A stretch of 64,000 nucleotides of DNA from Polaromonas sp. GTDB lineage: Bacteria; Pseudomonadota; Gammaproteobacteria; Burkholderiales; Burkholderiaceae_C. The notes under the pieces are model-generated. The model saw only the letters and a program-made list of their open reading frames with translations, made no database searches and was not told the origin of the DNA. A program made the position numbers and the translations under genes. The stretch spans positions 1-64,000 of the forward strand of contig NZ_JAQSDL010000080.1 of assembly GCF_029945895.1 (NCBI RefSeq), given 5' to 3'. Positions 10,473-20,973 of this stretch are shown here, in pieces (within the stretch, counting starts at the first letter, position 1; each line of letters begins with the position of its first letter).

Positions 10473-11093
10473 ATGAAAATCCTGTTCGACTTCCTGCCCA
10501 TTGTTCTTTTCTTCGGCATGTTCAAGTACGCCGAGGCCAACACCGCCTGGTCGGCGCAGACGGCGACCGACTGGCTCGGCTTCATGGTCTCCGGCGGCGT
10601 GGTCGGGCCTGCCGAAGCGCCGGTGTTGCTCGCCACCGTGGTGGTGATCCTGGCCACCCTGGCGCAGATTCTCTGGCTGGTGGCGCGCGGCCGCAAGATC
10701 GACACCATGCTCTGGGTCAGCCTGGGACTGGTCACCCTGCTCGGCGGCGCCACGATTTATTTCCACAGCGAAAGCTTCATCAAGTGGAAGCCCACCGTGC
10801 TGTACTGGGTCATGGGCGGCGCGCTGCTGGTCGGGCAGCTGGTGTTCGGCAAAAATGGCATCCAGCAGCTGATGGGCGCGCAGATGAGCCTGCCGGACGC
10901 GATCTGGCGCAAGGTCAACTACAGCTGGATCGCATTTTTTGCGGTCATGGGTGTGCTCAACCTGTGGGTGGCCTTCAACTTCCCCACGGCCACCTGGGTC
11001 AACTTCAAGCTGTTCGGTGGCCTGGGTCTGATGCTGGTTTTTGTGCTGGCACAGGCGGTTTTCCTGAACAAACACGTCAAGACCGAACCATGA
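10473..11093 (+). CDS. yciB: Inner-membrane septation/intracellular-septation protein A, YciB family
   Basis: This 206-residue inner-membrane protein has about five hydrophobic segments. The first reads FLPIVLFFGMFKYA. The family features KPTVLYWVMG, FGKNGIQQLMG and WVNFKLFGGLGL are present. YciB proteins affect envelope integrity and cell length; the exact activity is unknown. The TGA stop overlaps the bolA-like ATG, so the two are translationally coupled. Confidence 0.92.
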   Translation: MKILFDFLPIVLFFGMFKYAEANTAWSAQTATDWLGFMVSGGVVGPAEAPVLLATVVVILATLAQILWLVARGRKIDTMLWVSLGLVTLLGGATIYFHSESFIKWKPTVLYWVMGGALLVGQLVFGKNGIQQLMGAQMSLPDAIWRKVNYSWIAFFAVMGVLNLWVAFNFPTATWVNFKLFGGLGLMLVFVLAQAVFLNKHVKTEP

Positions 11094-11386
11094 TGCCCGC
11101 TGCCCCCTCTACCGCCCTGCCCGTTCACGCGGCCCGCATCGAGGCGCAGCTGCGCGAGCGCCTGAGCCCGAGCCTGCTCGAGGTGATCGACGAAAGCGCG
11201 GCCCACGCCGGCCACACTGGCGCCAATGCGCAAGGTTTCGGCAGCCACTTTCGCGTGCGTATTGCGAGCCCGGTGTTTGACGGGAAAAACCGGGTGGCCT
11301 GCCACCGGCTTGTGTATGATGCACTGCAAAATTTCATTGACCAGGGCCTGCATGCGCTGGCCATTGAAATCATTAAAAACCCCTGA
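11090..11386 (+). CDS. BolA/IbaG-family protein
   Basis: This is a 98-residue BolA-fold protein, from the ATG overlapping the yciB stop. The class-defining GSHFRVRIASPVFDGKNRVA and RLVYDAL segments are visible. BolA-type proteins work with monothiol glutaredoxins in iron-sulfur cluster handling and can act in stress responses. The conserved histidine is in GSHF. The order yciB-bolA-ppiC is common in Burkholderiales, which supports a real gene despite its size. Confidence 0.9.
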   Translation: MMPAAPSTALPVHAARIEAQLRERLSPSLLEVIDESAAHAGHTGANAQGFGSHFRVRIASPVFDGKNRVACHRLVYDALQNFIDQGLHALAIEIIKNP

Positions 11387-11394
11387 TTGCGGGC

Positions 11395-11410
11395 ACCCCG
11401 GCAACGGGGT
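11395..11410 (+). other. Short hairpin with GCAA tetraloop
   Basis: ACCCCG and CGGGGT form a perfect 6-bp stem closed by GCAA, between the bolA-like stop and the ppiC start. No T-run follows, so it is more likely an mRNA structure or processing barrier than a terminator. Confidence 0.4.
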
Positions 11411-11446
11411 CGCCTCTTACCCCTCCAAAGAGTTCCCAAGGAAACC

Positions 11447-12232
11447 ATGAAAAAACATTTTTTACTGGCAAGCGCGCTGACTGGCCTGATGGCTGTGGGC
11501 GCATCGGGTGCATTTGCCCAGAACATTGCCATCGTCAATGGCAAGGCCGTGCCCAAGGCCCGCGTGGACGCACTGGCGCAGCAACTGGCGCGCTCCGGCC
11601 GTCCGGTCACCCCTGAAATGCAGGGCCAGATCAAGGAAGAAGTCATCGCCCGCGAGGTCTTCATGCAGGAAGCCGAGAAACGCGGCCTGTCGGCCAGCGA
11701 CGACTTCAAGACGCAGATGGAACTGGCCCGCCAGGCCATCCTGATCCGCGAGCTGTTCGCCGATTTCCAGAAGAAAAACCCGGTGACCGACGCCGACCTC
11801 AAGGGCGAGTACGACAAGTTCGTCGCGGCCAATGGCGGCAAGGAATACAAGGCGCGCCACATCCTGGTGGAAAAAGAAGACGAGGCCAAGGCCATCATCG
11901 CCAGCCTGAAAAAAGGCGGCAAGTTTGAAGACATCGCCAAGAAGTCCTCCAAGGACGCAGGCTCCGGCGCCAACGGCGGCGACCTGGACTGGGCCAACCC
12001 GAGCAGCTACGTTCCCGAGTTTGCCGAGGCCATGACCAAGATGAACAAGGGCCAGCTGACCGACGTGCCGGTGAAAACCCAGTTCGGCTACCACGTCATC
12101 CGCGTGGACGACATCCGCACTGCCCAGCTGCCACCGTTTGAAGAACTCAAGCCGCAGATCGCCCAGCAGATGCAGCAGCAAAAACTCGCAGCCTTCCAGC
12201 AAGGCCTGCGCGAGAAGGCCAAGGTCGAGTGA
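11447..12232 (+). CDS. Periplasmic PpiC-type peptidyl-prolyl isomerase
   Basis: This 261-residue parvulin-family foldase has a signal peptide (MKKHFLLASALTGLMAVGASGAFAQ). A helical chaperone-like region covers about residues 25-130. The parvulin domain starts at KARHILVEKEDEA and includes GGDLDW and FGYHVIRVDD. It probably helps fold outer-membrane or periplasmic proteins. The ATG at 11447 has AAGGAAACC upstream and begins the signal peptide, so the 20 codons of open frame before it are excluded. Confidence 0.93.
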   Translation: MKKHFLLASALTGLMAVGASGAFAQNIAIVNGKAVPKARVDALAQQLARSGRPVTPEMQGQIKEEVIAREVFMQEAEKRGLSASDDFKTQMELARQAILIRELFADFQKKNPVTDADLKGEYDKFVAANGGKEYKARHILVEKEDEAKAIIASLKKGGKFEDIAKKSSKDAGSGANGGDLDWANPSSYVPEFAEAMTKMNKGQLTDVPVKTQFGYHVIRVDDIRTAQLPPFEELKPQIAQQMQQQKLAAFQQGLREKAKVE

Positions 12233-12264
12233 TCATGGGGGCAGACCAGGCGTCTGCCTCCCCT

Positions 12265-12296
12265 GAAAAAAAAGCGGCTCTTGAGCCGCTTTTTTC
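12265..12296. terminator. Bidirectional Rho-independent terminator
   Basis: GCGGCT (12274-12279), loop CTTG, and AGCCGC (12284-12289) form a stem flanked by an A-run on the left and a T-run on the right. It can stop transcription from both sides, and it lies between the converging ppiC and catalase genes. Confidence 0.9.
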
Positions 12297-12312
12297 ATGT
12301 CCGCCCCGGGCC

Positions 12313-14733
12313 TCAGACCAGGGGTGGGTCGGTTTCCCTTTCTGCATGGCGCGGCCCGGCGAGTGCTGCAATGAAAGCCTCGATCGCGCCGTCCGTCTTG
12401 CCGGCCTCGGCCATGAGCAGACCAGGGTCGGCCTTGCCTCCGGGCAGGGTGGCCGGCACCCCGGCCTGGTCGATCAGGGCGCGCGAGGCGCCCAGCACCA
12501 GCAGGGTTTTGCCATGGCGGTACTGGTCCTTGATGAACTCCATCGTGTGCCCGTTCCTGGCCAGCGCCGCCACGGCCTGCTCGCCGTCGGGCAGCACCAG
12601 GGCGTCAAACAGGAAACCGGGTTCGTTCTCCAGGGAGGCGTCGGCCTCCAGCGTGTCGCCTTCCAGGGTGGGCAGAGGTCCAATACGCGGCGCCACCAGG
12701 CGCGCCACGGCGCCCTGCGCAAACAGCGCGGCCTGAACCTGCGCGATCGACTCGCCGGCCACGCCGGGCGCCACCAGCACGGCGACCTTGCGGCCCTGGA
12801 CGGAGCCGTCCCCAGGCCGGGCCAGCAGGGACAGCTTGGGCGACATCATGACCTCGGGCCTGGCCGGTTTGGCGAGTGCGCGCGGCAGTGCTGCGGGCAA
12901 AACGTCCATGCCCAGGCCCTGCCCCACCTCGCGGGCCAGCGCCTCCGAGGCATTGCGCAGTGAAGCCACCATGCGTTCGCGGATGGCGGGCACGGTGACC
13001 TTGCTCAGCTCGAAGCGGAAGGCGGCCGCGATGTGCGCCTGCTCGACCGGCGTCTGGCTTTCGTAAAACAGCGTGGCCTGGGTGTAGTGGTCGGCAAATT
13101 TCTCGGGCTTGCCGCGCACCTTGGCCTGCTCTTCCTTGGCCTGCAGCCGGGCGGCGACGCTCACAAAGCCTTGCGCCGCGCCAGCCTGGAAGGGGCAGCC
13201 ACCGGCCAGCGAGTTGGGCTCGTAGGAGACCCGGCCGCGGTGGATGGCCTGGCGGTGCATGCCGTCGCGCTGGTTGTTGTGCACTTGGGCAATCGGCGCG
13301 TTGATCGGAATCTCATGGAAGTTGGGCCCGCCCAGGCGCGAGATCTGGGTGTCCACGTAGGAGTGGATGCGGCCAGCCAGCAGGGGGTCATTGGAAAAAT
13401 CAATGCCGGGCACCACATGCGCGGTGCAGAAAGCGACCTGCTCCGTCTCCGCAAAGAAGTTGTCGGGGTTGCGGTTAAGCACCATGCGGCCCACCTTCTG
13501 CACCGGTACCAGTTCTTCCGGAATGATCTTGGTGGCGTCGAGGATGTCGAAGCTGAATTCTTCAGCCTGGGCTTCGGTGAAGATCTGCACGCCCAGCTCC
13601 CATTCCGGGTAGGCGCCCGACTCGATGCGCTCCCACAGGTCGCGACGGTGGAAGTCCGGATCGGCCCCGGAGATCTTCACCGCCTCGTCCCAGACCAGGG
13701 AATGCGTGCCGTATTTGGGCTCCCAGTGGAACTTGACGAACACCGACTCGCCCGCCTCATTGACGAAGCGGTAGCTGTGCACGCCGAAGCCCTGCATGGT
13801 GGCGTAGCTGCGCGGAATGGCGCGGTCTGACATCACCCACATCAGCATGTGGGTGGACTCGGGCATCAGCGAGACGAAGTCCCAGAAAGTGTCATGCGCA
13901 CTGGCGGCCTGCGGCATCGCGTTGTGCGGCTCCGGCTTGACGGCGTGCACCAGGTCGGGGAACTTCATCGCGTCCTGGATGAAGAACACGGGCATGTTGT
14001 TGCCCACCAGATCCCAGTTGCCTTCGTCGGTGTAGAACTTGACGGCAAAGCCGCGCACGTCGCGTGCCGTGTCCTTGGAGCCGCGCTCGCCGGCCACAGT
14101 CGAAAAACGCACAAACACGGGTGTGATCTTGCCGGCTTCCTTGAAGGGCGCGGCCTTGGTGAAACGCGTCAGCGGTTCATAGGCTTCGAAAAAACCATGC
14201 GCGGCCGAACCGCGCGCATGCACGATGCGCTCGGGAATACGCTCATGGTCGAAGTGGGTGAGTTTCTCCCGCAACACAAAATCTTCCAGCAAGGCCGGGC
14301 CCCGCAGGCCGGCCTTGAGGGAGTTCTGGTTGTCGGAGATGGCCACGCCCTGGTTGGTGGTGAGGACGCGACCGGCAGAGTCCACGCGCACGCGGTCCAG
14401 CGGCTCGATGGTGGCGTTGAGGCCTTCCGGTGCGACGCTGCCGGTTTTTTCGGAACCGTTTTCCTCGGTCAGGGTGCTGCCGCCGGGCAACCTCGATTCG
14501 GGCTTCACCGTGGTGCCGCGCTGGGGGGCGATGGCGTTGGCAAAGCCGTGCTCGGCGGCCTTGGTCGGGTTGTGCGGCATGGCCGCCACCAGGGCCTCCA
14601 CCTGGGCCATTTTTTCGGCGGGCAGGTCAGCACCGCCGTCGGAAGGCAGGTGCGCGGGGCCACTGTCGGTGTTGCGAGCGGCGGCTTGGGCGGCGGTCTT
14701 GCGCGGGGGGACCGGCGAATTGGTTTTGGGCAT
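12313..14733 (-). CDS. katE: Large-subunit catalase HPII (KatE)
   Basis: This 806-residue heme catalase breaks down hydrogen peroxide. The distal histidine is in [10 protein letters not shown]. The core motif [20 protein letters not shown] and the proximal heme-tyrosine region RIHSYVDTQ are visible. The C-terminal 150 residues (from [12 protein letters not shown]) form the flavodoxin/class I amidotransferase-like domain typical of large-subunit enzymes. The ATG at 14733 (MPKTNSPV) is preferred to an upstream GTG at 14775. It diverges from the gene at 14943, sharing a 209-bp promoter region in which I see no clear OxyR or RpoS site. Confidence 0.95.
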   Translation of the reverse strand: MPKTNSPVPPRKTAAQAAARNTDSGPAHLPSDGGADLPAEKMAQVEALVAAMPHNPTKAAEHGFANAIAPQRGTTVKPESRLPGGSTLTEENGSEKTGSVAPEGLNATIEPLDRVRVDSAGRVLTTNQGVAISDNQNSLKAGLRGPALLEDFVLREKLTHFDHERIPERIVHARGSAAHGFFEAYEPLTRFTKAAPFKEAGKITPVFVRFSTVAGERGSKDTARDVRGFAVKFYTDEGNWDLVGNNMPVFFIQDAMKFPDLVHAVKPEPHNAMPQAASAHDTFWDFVSLMPESTHMLMWVMSDRAIPRSYATMQGFGVHSYRFVNEAGESVFVKFHWEPKYGTHSLVWDEAVKISGADPDFHRRDLWERIESGAYPEWELGVQIFTEAQAEEFSFDILDATKIIPEELVPVQKVGRMVLNRNPDNFFAETEQVAFCTAHVVPGIDFSNDPLLAGRIHSYVDTQISRLGGPNFHEIPINAPIAQVHNNQRDGMHRQAIHRGRVSYEPNSLAGGCPFQAGAAQGFVSVAARLQAKEEQAKVRGKPEKFADHYTQATLFYESQTPVEQAHIAAAFRFELSKVTVPAIRERMVASLRNASEALAREVGQGLGMDVLPAALPRALAKPARPEVMMSPKLSLLARPGDGSVQGRKVAVLVAPGVAGESIAQVQAALFAQGAVARLVAPRIGPLPTLEGDTLEADASLENEPGFLFDALVLPDGEQAVAALARNGHTMEFIKDQYRHGKTLLVLGASRALIDQAGVPATLPGGKADPGLLMAEAGKTDGAIEAFIAALAGPRHAERETDPPLV

Positions 14734-14942
14734 GGCTTTGAGGAATTTGAGAGAGGCAAAATCGCCACCGATCACCGTAAGATTTCGCCCCGCTGCGCTT
14801 TGTAGGACGCGACCCTGAGCACAGGACGGAAAACCGCATGGCGCCGCCTGCGGGAAACCCGGCGGTCCCCGGGGCTTCCCGGTTGACGAATACCGCGGCC
14901 CTCACGTCAAATGGATGGCATACCAACCAACCAGGATCTGCC

Positions 14943-15794
14943 ATGGAAACTCACACTGTTCGTGCCTCGCTGCTGCGCGGCTTCCTTGGCGTCCTGTCGC
15001 TGCTGGTGCTGTGCAGCACGGCGGCCTTTGCCCAGAACGGCAAGACCGAAGTGCTCTGGCTCGGCCAGGCCGCCACGCGCATCACCACCCCCACGGGCAA
15101 GGTCATCATGATCGACCCCTGGCTCACCTCGAACCCCAAGACACCGGCGAATTTCAGGACACTGGAAGCGCTGGGCAAGGTTGACCTGATCCTGGTGACC
15201 CATGCCCATTTCGACCACTTTGCCGATGCGCCGGCGCTGGCCAGGATGCACAAGGTGCCGATGTACGGCCCGGCCGGCATGAACCAGACGGTGTCCACGC
15301 TGGGCATCCTGCCGGCCGAACTGGCGCCACGTTTCGGCAAGGGCGGCACCATCATGCCGTTTGGCCCGAACGGCGTGAAGATCACGGCGGTGCGCGCCGA
15401 ACATTCTTCCGAACTCGCCTGGAAGAACCCGGCCACCAACAAGGACGAGGTTCATGTCGGCGGCGAGCCAGTGGGTTTCATCCTGGAGATGGAAAACGGC
15501 TTCAAGATCTGGCACATGGGTGACACCGGCGTGTTCGGCGACATGCGGCTGATCGGCGACATGTACCGGCCCGATCTGGTGCTGATCCCGATCGGTGGCC
15601 ATTTCGTCATGCATCCGGCGGACGCGGCCATGGCGGTGCGTGACATGATCAAGCCGAAGTTCGCGCTGCCCATCCACTATGGCACCACGCCGCAGCTGCG
15701 CGGCACGCCGGCAGAGTTCGAGGCGGCGCTTGGCAAGGCGCCCGGCACGCCGCGCATGCTCGCCGGCGAGCCCGGCCAGAAGTTCGATTTCTGA
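14943..15794 (+). CDS. Exported UPF0173-type metal-dependent hydrolase
   Basis: This 283-residue metallo-beta-lactamase-fold protein starts with a signal peptide ending in STAAFAQ. The metal motif HxHxDH is at residues 87-92 (HAHFDH). Further ligands are probably in HMGDTGVFGDM and the C-terminal PIHYGTTPQL. This pattern fits UPF0173/UlaG-like hydrolases, here with an export signal that most family members lack. The ATG has CAGGA upstream. Substrate unknown. Confidence 0.85.
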   Translation: METHTVRASLLRGFLGVLSLLVLCSTAAFAQNGKTEVLWLGQAATRITTPTGKVIMIDPWLTSNPKTPANFRTLEALGKVDLILVTHAHFDHFADAPALARMHKVPMYGPAGMNQTVSTLGILPAELAPRFGKGGTIMPFGPNGVKITAVRAEHSSELAWKNPATNKDEVHVGGEPVGFILEMENGFKIWHMGDTGVFGDMRLIGDMYRPDLVLIPIGGHFVMHPADAAMAVRDMIKPKFALPIHYGTTPQLRGTPAEFEAALGKAPGTPRMLAGEPGQKFDF

Positions 15795-15807
15795 CGGGCA
15801 GCCCGCG

Positions 15808-16638
15808 TCAGGCGGGTGTGACGGGCGCTGGCGCCTCCCAGGTGAAGCTGCCGCGGTAGGCATGCCAGCTGGCATGGCCCAGCCAGGGGCCGATCACCAG
15901 CAGGCCCAGCGCCCAGGGCAGCAGCATCGCACCCAGGACCAGCCCCACGATCAACGCGCCCCAGACCAGCATGGGGCCGGTGCGCCCTGCCACCACCTGG
16001 ATGCTGGCAATGCCGGCGGTGATGGCATCGGTGTCGCGGTCCAGAATCATCGGGATGGACACCACGCAGGTGGAAAACACCAGGCCGGCGAAAACACCAC
16101 CGACCACGGTGTACACCGCGATGAACTGCCAGTTCTGGGGGTTGAACACCGCCTTCAGCACGCCGGCCGTGCTCGGCATGCCGGTGTTGAAAAACACGGC
16201 AAAAACCACCAGCGAGGCCCGGCCCCACAGCAGCTCCAGCAGCATCACCACCAGCACCAGCATGCCCATGCTGCCCAGGTGTTGATCCCAGCAGGTCAGC
16301 GAGGCGCCCAGACTCTGCGGCAACCCTTGCTCGCGGCGCCGGCTGGCCTCGTACAGGCCCATGGCCAGGAAGGGGCCGACCAGAAAACAGCCCGACACAA
16401 AAGACATGGTGTACTGCGGCAGGTTGCGAAACACCGCGCCCAGCACCACGGCCATGAGCCAGAAACAGATGCCGTAAAACAGGGCGATGCCGCGCGCCGC
16501 CACCAGGTCGCCCCAGCCGGCGCGCAGCCAGCGCACGGGGTCACCCAGGTGCAGCGGCTGCAACACGCGAACCTGCGGCGCTGGCGGTTCAGCTGGTGCG
16601 GCGGGGATGGGCTCGGGGGGATGGGCGGAGGCGTTCAT
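15808..16638 (-). CDS. DUF2189 integral membrane protein
   Basis: This 276-residue protein has a proline-rich cytoplasmic start and about six hydrophobic segments from residue 50 on. The sequence LGDPVRWLRAGWGDL, the segment GPFLAMGLYEASRRRE and the end LGHASWHAYRG are characteristic of DUF2189 proteins of alpha- and beta-proteobacteria. No function is known. It converges on the hydrolase gene, with 13 bases between the stops. Confidence 0.8.
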   Translation of the reverse strand: MNASAHPPEPIPAAPAEPPAPQVRVLQPLHLGDPVRWLRAGWGDLVAARGIALFYGICFWLMAVVLGAVFRNLPQYTMSFVSGCFLVGPFLAMGLYEASRRREQGLPQSLGASLTCWDQHLGSMGMLVLVVMLLELLWGRASLVVFAVFFNTGMPSTAGVLKAVFNPQNWQFIAVYTVVGGVFAGLVFSTCVVSIPMILDRDTDAITAGIASIQVVAGRTGPMLVWGALIVGLVLGAMLLPWALGLLVIGPWLGHASWHAYRGSFTWEAPAPVTPA

Positions 16639-16719
16639 GCGGCATTGAACCGCGTGCCCTGCCCCCGCGCATCAGGGCCAACCCGGGGCGAGCCGGGTGT
16701 GGCCTGCTGTCATGCTCTC

Positions 16720-16769
16720 TTTTAAATAGCTGTCTGCGCACGACCAACAAGGGCTACAGGCCTATTTGA
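16720..16769 (-). repeat. Family B repeat B1, overlapping the purL stop codon
   Basis: Read on the minus strand it runs CAAATAGGCCTGTAGCCC, then a variable part, then GTGCGCAGACAGCTATTT. The purL stop codon TAG (16762-16764) is formed by the repeat itself. The rest lies in the downstream gap before the DUF2189 gene. Confidence 0.7.
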
Positions 16770-19700
16770 CCCATTTTCTGGCGTTGTGCCAGAGCTGCAT
16801 CCAGGGGCTGGGCGCGCTGATGTCCTGGTTCGTCCAGCTCATCTGCACGTTACGGAACACACGCTCGGGGTGCGGCATCATGGCGGTGAAGCGGCCGTCC
16901 GCGGTGGTTACCGCCGTCAGGCCGCCGGTGCTGCCGTTGGGGTTGGCCGGGTAGGCTTCGGTCGGCCGGCCGTGGTGGTCGGTGAAACGCATCGCGGCCA
17001 TCACTTGGGTTGCATCACCACGGTGGGCAAAGTTGGCGTAACCCTCGCCGTGCGCGACGGCGATCGGCAGCCGGTCACCGGCCATGCCGGCGAAGAACAG
17101 GCTGGGTGAATCGAGCACCTCGACCTGGCTCAGGCGCGCTTCGAAACGCTCGCTGCGGTTGGTGGTGAAACGCGGCCAGGCCTGGGCGCCAGGAATGATG
17201 TCGGCCAGCTCGGCAAACATCTGGCAACCGTTGCACACGCCCAGACCAAAGGTGTCGGGGCGACCGAAAAACGCCTGGAACTGGTCTGACAGCAGCGGGT
17301 TGAAGGTGATGGAACGGGCCCAGCCGATGCCGGCGCCCAGGGTGTCGCCGTAGCTGAAACCGCCGCAGGCCACCACGCCGGTGAAGTCGGCCAGCTGCGC
17401 GCGGCCGGTCTGCAGGTCGGTCATGTGCACGTCGAAGGCCTCGAAGCCGGCCTGGGTGAAGGCGTAGGCCATCTCGACATGGGAGTTGACGCCCTGCTCG
17501 CGCAGGATCGCGACTTTGGGACGTGCCAGCAGCAAGGCGGGACCGGCCGGGTTTGCTATCGATTCAGGAGCTGCTTGCGCAGATGGGACGGTGGCTGGAG
17601 CCTGATTTGACTTCAGGACCATGTGTAAACCGGGGTCCAGGGGGTCGCCGGCGGCGGCATGTTCGGCATCGGCACAAGCCGGGTTGTCGCGCTGCTGGTT
17701 GATCTTCCAGCTCACCGCGTCCCAGACCTGGTGCAGGTCCTGCAGTTTGGCGCTGAAGACCGCCTTGGTGTCACGCCAGACCTGGATCTCGCCCTTGCCC
17801 ACGTCGAGCGAGGCATGCTGCGGACGGGTCTTGCCGATGAAGTGGCTGAATTTCGAGAGGCCATGCTCGCGCAGGGTCTGCATCACGGCATTGCGGGTTT
17901 CGGTCCGCACCTGGATCACGACCCCCAGCTCTTCGTTGAACAGCGCCTTGAGCGTGAGCTCTTCGCGGCGCGCGCCCACCTGCGACGCCCAGTTCTTGCT
18001 GTCGCCGGTGTCCATGCGGCTGTCGGAGATGCCGTCGCCTTCGAGCAGCAGCATGTCGATGTTGAGCGACACGCCCACATGGCCGGCAAAAGCCATTTCG
18101 CAAACCGTGGCCAGCAGGCCGCCGTCGCTGCGGTCGTGGTAGGCCAGCAGCTGGCCCTGGGCGCGAAGGGTATTGATGGCGTGGACCAGGTTCACCAGGT
18201 CTTGCGGTTCGTCGAGGTCGGGCACCGCGCCGTCTTCGAGGTCCAGCGTCTGCGCCAGGATGGAGCCGCCCATGCGGTTCTGGCCGCGGCCCAGGTCGAT
18301 CAGGATCAGCGTGGTATCCGCTTCTCCGGCATTCAACTGCGGTGTCAGCGTGCCGCGCACATCGGCCAGCGTCGCAAACGCGCTCACGATCAGCGACACG
18401 GGCGAGGTGACCTTCCTGCTGGCGCCGTCGTCGGACCAGACCGTGCGCATGGACAGCGAATCCTTGCCGACCGGAATCGACACGCCCAGCGCCGGGCACA
18501 ACGCCATGCCGACCGCCTTGACGGTTTCATAGAGCGCAGCGTCCTGGCCGGGCTCGCCGCAGGCCGCCATCCAGTTGGCAGAGAGCTTGACCCGTGGCAA
18601 CTCGATCGGCGCAGCCAGCAGGTTGGTGATGGCTTCGGCGACCGCCATGCGGCCTGAAGCAGCGGCATTGACAACGGCCAGCGGCGTGCGTTCGCCCATG
18701 CTCATGGCTTCGCCGGCAAAACCGGCGTAATCGGCCAAGGTCACCGCGCAGTCGGCCACCGGCACCTGCCAGGGCCCGACCATCTGGTCGCGGTGCGTCA
18801 GGCCGCCCACGGTGCGGTCGCCGATGGTGATCAGGAAACGTTTGGAGGCCACGGTGGGGTGGCTCAGGACGTCGATCACGCTTTTCTGCAGGTCGACGCC
18901 TGTCAGAACCAGGGGTTTGATCGTGTGTGCCACACTTTTGACATCGCGCAGCATTTTCGGCGGTTTGCCCAGCAACACGTTCATGGGCATATCCACCGGA
19001 GCGGCCTGAGCCGCATCCGAGAGCACCAGCTGTTTCTCTTCGGTGGCCACACCAATCACCGCAAACGGACAGCGCTCGCGTTCACAAAAGGCCTGGAACA
19101 GCGGCAGCGACGCCGGCGCAATCGCCATCACGTAGCGTTCCTGGCTTTCGTTGCTCCAGATTTCCTTGGGCGACAGGCCGCTTTCTTCCAGCGGCACGGC
19201 GCGCAGGTCAAAACGTGCACCACGCCCGGCGTCGTTGACCAGTTCGGGGAAGGCATTGGACAGGCCGCCCGCGCCCACATCGTGGATGGCCAGGATCGGG
19301 TTGGCGCTGCCGAGCTGGGCGCACTGGTTGATGACCTCTTGCGCACGCCGCTCGATTTCGGGGTTGCCGCGCTGCACCGAGTCGAAGTCGAGTTGCGCCG
19401 CATTGGCGCCCGAGGCCATGGAACTGGCGGCGCTGCCGCCCATGCCGATACGCATGCCGGGGCCGCCGAGCTGGATCAGCAGGGTGCCGGCCGGGAACAG
19501 GATTTTTTTCGTCAGCTGCGCGTCAATCGTGCCAACGCCGCCGGCAATCATGATGGGCTTGTGATAACCCCAGCGCTGGCCGCCCACGGTCTGTTCGTAC
19601 TCGCGGAAGTAGCCGGCCAGATTCGGCCGGCCAAACTCGTTGTTGAAGGCAGCGCCGCCCAGCGGACCCTCGGTCATGATCTGCAGCGGGCTGGCAATGT

Positions 19701-20820
19701 GCTCGGGCTTGCCGAAACTGTTGTCAAACAGGCGCGACACGGTAAAACCGGTCAGGCCGGCCTTGGGCCGGGAGCCGCGGCCGGTGGCACCTTCGTCGCG
19801 GATCTCGCCGCCGGCGCCGGTGGAGGCGCCGGGGAAGGGCGAGATCGCCGTCGGGTGGTTGTGGGTCTCGACCTTCATCAGCACATGGGTCAAGACGTCG
19901 TTCGTGGTGCTATAACTTTGGTAGCTGGTGGCGCCCGCCCCTGCTGGGCTGGAGGCTGATTTGGCATAAAATCGCTGGACCGGCAGGCCTTCCATGACCG
20001 AGGCGTTGTCCGAGTAGGCCACCACCGTGTGTTGCGGGTGCAGCTTCTCGGTGTTGCGGATCATGCCGAACAGGCTCTTGTCCTGCGCCACACCGTCGAT
20101 CGTGAAGTCGGCGTTGAAGATCTTGTGGCGGCAGTGTTCGCTGTTGGCCTGCGCGAACATCATCAGCTCCACATCGGTCGGGTTGCGCTGCAAGCCGGTG
20201 AAGGCATTCACCAGGTAGTCGATTTCATCAGCCGCCAGCGCCAGGCCGAATTTGCTGTTGGCCGCTTCCAGTGCGGCCTGGCCGCCGGCCAGCACGTCAA
20301 TGGTTTGCAGCGGCGCGCCCTGCAGCTCGGTGAACAGGCCGGCGGCCTGTTCGCGGCTGGTCATCACGCTTTCCGTCATGCGGTCGTGCAGCAAGGCGGC
20401 GACCTGCTCGCGCTGGACCTCGCTGAGGGCATTTTTGCTGAAGGAGCCGGATTTGAGCGTCAGCCGGTACTCGGTGAATCGTTCGATGCGCTTGATGGCC
20501 AGGCCGCAGTTGTGGGCGATGTCGGTGGCCTTGGACGCCCAGGGCGAGACCGTGCCGAAACGCGGCGAGACAATGAAGAGCAGGCTGTCCGCATCGGCAG
20601 GCGCTGCCGGCTCGCCGTAACTGAGCAGCGCGGCCAGGCGGGCCTTGAGCGCCTCGTCCGGCGGGCTGTCGGTGGCCACCAGGTGTACAAATCGGGCGCT
20701 GAGGCCGCTGATGGCGGGCGCAAGGGCCTGCAGGCGGGGAAGCAGTTGCTGGACGCGGAACTCGCTCAGGGCGCTGATCCCGTGGGCTTGGCCCTCAAAA
20801 GTCGTCAGGTGCAGGGTCAC
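16762..20820 (-). CDS. purL: Phosphoribosylformylglycinamidine synthase PurL
   Basis: This is the single-chain 1352-residue FGAM synthase of purine synthesis, using ATP and glutamine. The linker and FGAM domains contain [16 protein letters not shown] and [13 protein letters not shown]. The C-terminal glutaminase domain starts near [18 protein letters not shown] and has the nucleophile in [12 protein letters not shown]. It is about 57 residues longer than the E. coli enzyme. Two stretches match family B repeats: [19 protein letters not shown] before the glutaminase domain, and [20 protein letters not shown] before VETHNHP. The start is GTG at 20820. Confidence 0.97.
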   Translation of the reverse strand: MTLHLTTFEGQAHGISALSEFRVQQLLPRLQALAPAISGLSARFVHLVATDSPPDEALKARLAALLSYGEPAAPADADSLLFIVSPRFGTVSPWASKATDIAHNCGLAIKRIERFTEYRLTLKSGSFSKNALSEVQREQVAALLHDRMTESVMTSREQAAGLFTELQGAPLQTIDVLAGGQAALEAANSKFGLALAADEIDYLVNAFTGLQRNPTDVELMMFAQANSEHCRHKIFNADFTIDGVAQDKSLFGMIRNTEKLHPQHTVVAYSDNASVMEGLPVQRFYAKSASSPAGAGATSYQSYSTTNDVLTHVLMKVETHNHPTAISPFPGASTGAGGEIRDEGATGRGSRPKAGLTGFTVSRLFDNSFGKPEHIASPLQIMTEGPLGGAAFNNEFGRPNLAGYFREYEQTVGGQRWGYHKPIMIAGGVGTIDAQLTKKILFPAGTLLIQLGGPGMRIGMGGSAASSMASGANAAQLDFDSVQRGNPEIERRAQEVINQCAQLGSANPILAIHDVGAGGLSNAFPELVNDAGRGARFDLRAVPLEESGLSPKEIWSNESQERYVMAIAPASLPLFQAFCERERCPFAVIGVATEEKQLVLSDAAQAAPVDMPMNVLLGKPPKMLRDVKSVAHTIKPLVLTGVDLQKSVIDVLSHPTVASKRFLITIGDRTVGGLTHRDQMVGPWQVPVADCAVTLADYAGFAGEAMSMGERTPLAVVNAAASGRMAVAEAITNLLAAPIELPRVKLSANWMAACGEPGQDAALYETVKAVGMALCPALGVSIPVGKDSLSMRTVWSDDGASRKVTSPVSLIVSAFATLADVRGTLTPQLNAGEADTTLILIDLGRGQNRMGGSILAQTLDLEDGAVPDLDEPQDLVNLVHAINTLRAQGQLLAYHDRSDGGLLATVCEMAFAGHVGVSLNIDMLLLEGDGISDSRMDTGDSKNWASQVGARREELTLKALFNEELGVVIQVRTETRNAVMQTLREHGLSKFSHFIGKTRPQHASLDVGKGEIQVWRDTKAVFSAKLQDLHQVWDAVSWKINQQRDNPACADAEHAAAGDPLDPGLHMVLKSNQAPATVPSAQAAPESIANPAGPALLLARPKVAILREQGVNSHVEMAYAFTQAGFEAFDVHMTDLQTGRAQLADFTGVVACGGFSYGDTLGAGIGWARSITFNPLLSDQFQAFFGRPDTFGLGVCNGCQMFAELADIIPGAQAWPRFTTNRSERFEARLSQVEVLDSPSLFFAGMAGDRLPIAVAHGEGYANFAHRGDATQVMAAMRFTDHHGRPTEAYPANPNGSTGGLTAVTTADGRFTAMMPHPERVFRNVQMSWTNQDISAPSPWMQLWHNARKWVK
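17554..17611 (-). repeat. Family B repeat B2 inside purL
   Basis: On the coding strand: CAAATCAGGCTCCAGCC, variable bases, CTGCGCAAGCAGCTCCTGAA, then TCGATAGCAA. It encodes part of the linker ahead of the glutaminase domain, without frame disruption. Confidence 0.75.
19909..19972 (-). repeat. Family B repeat B3 inside purL
   Basis: On the coding strand: ATTTTATGCCAAATCAGCCT, CCAGCCC, variable bases, CCAGCTACCAAAGTTATAGC. It encodes the loop before VETHNHP, which is about ten residues longer than in the E. coli enzyme. Confidence 0.8.
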
Positions 20821-20973
20821 GGTGGCGGTGGCCTTGTGGTTGTCGGCAGAACGCAGGTCCTGCCGGGGGGTTTGGCAGCGCTGCAGGCCTGCCGGGGTGC
20901 TGGTTAACCCTGAATTTTATCAGCGATGGCCGCTGCGCCTGCCCTTCTGGAGCCCAAGTGGGATAATCGCGGC

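Noticed and set aside
15795-15815. Terminator between the hydrolase and DUF2189 genes
   Set aside because: A short GCCCGC/GGCGGG stem can form but there is no T-run and the sequence overlaps the DUF2189 coding end.
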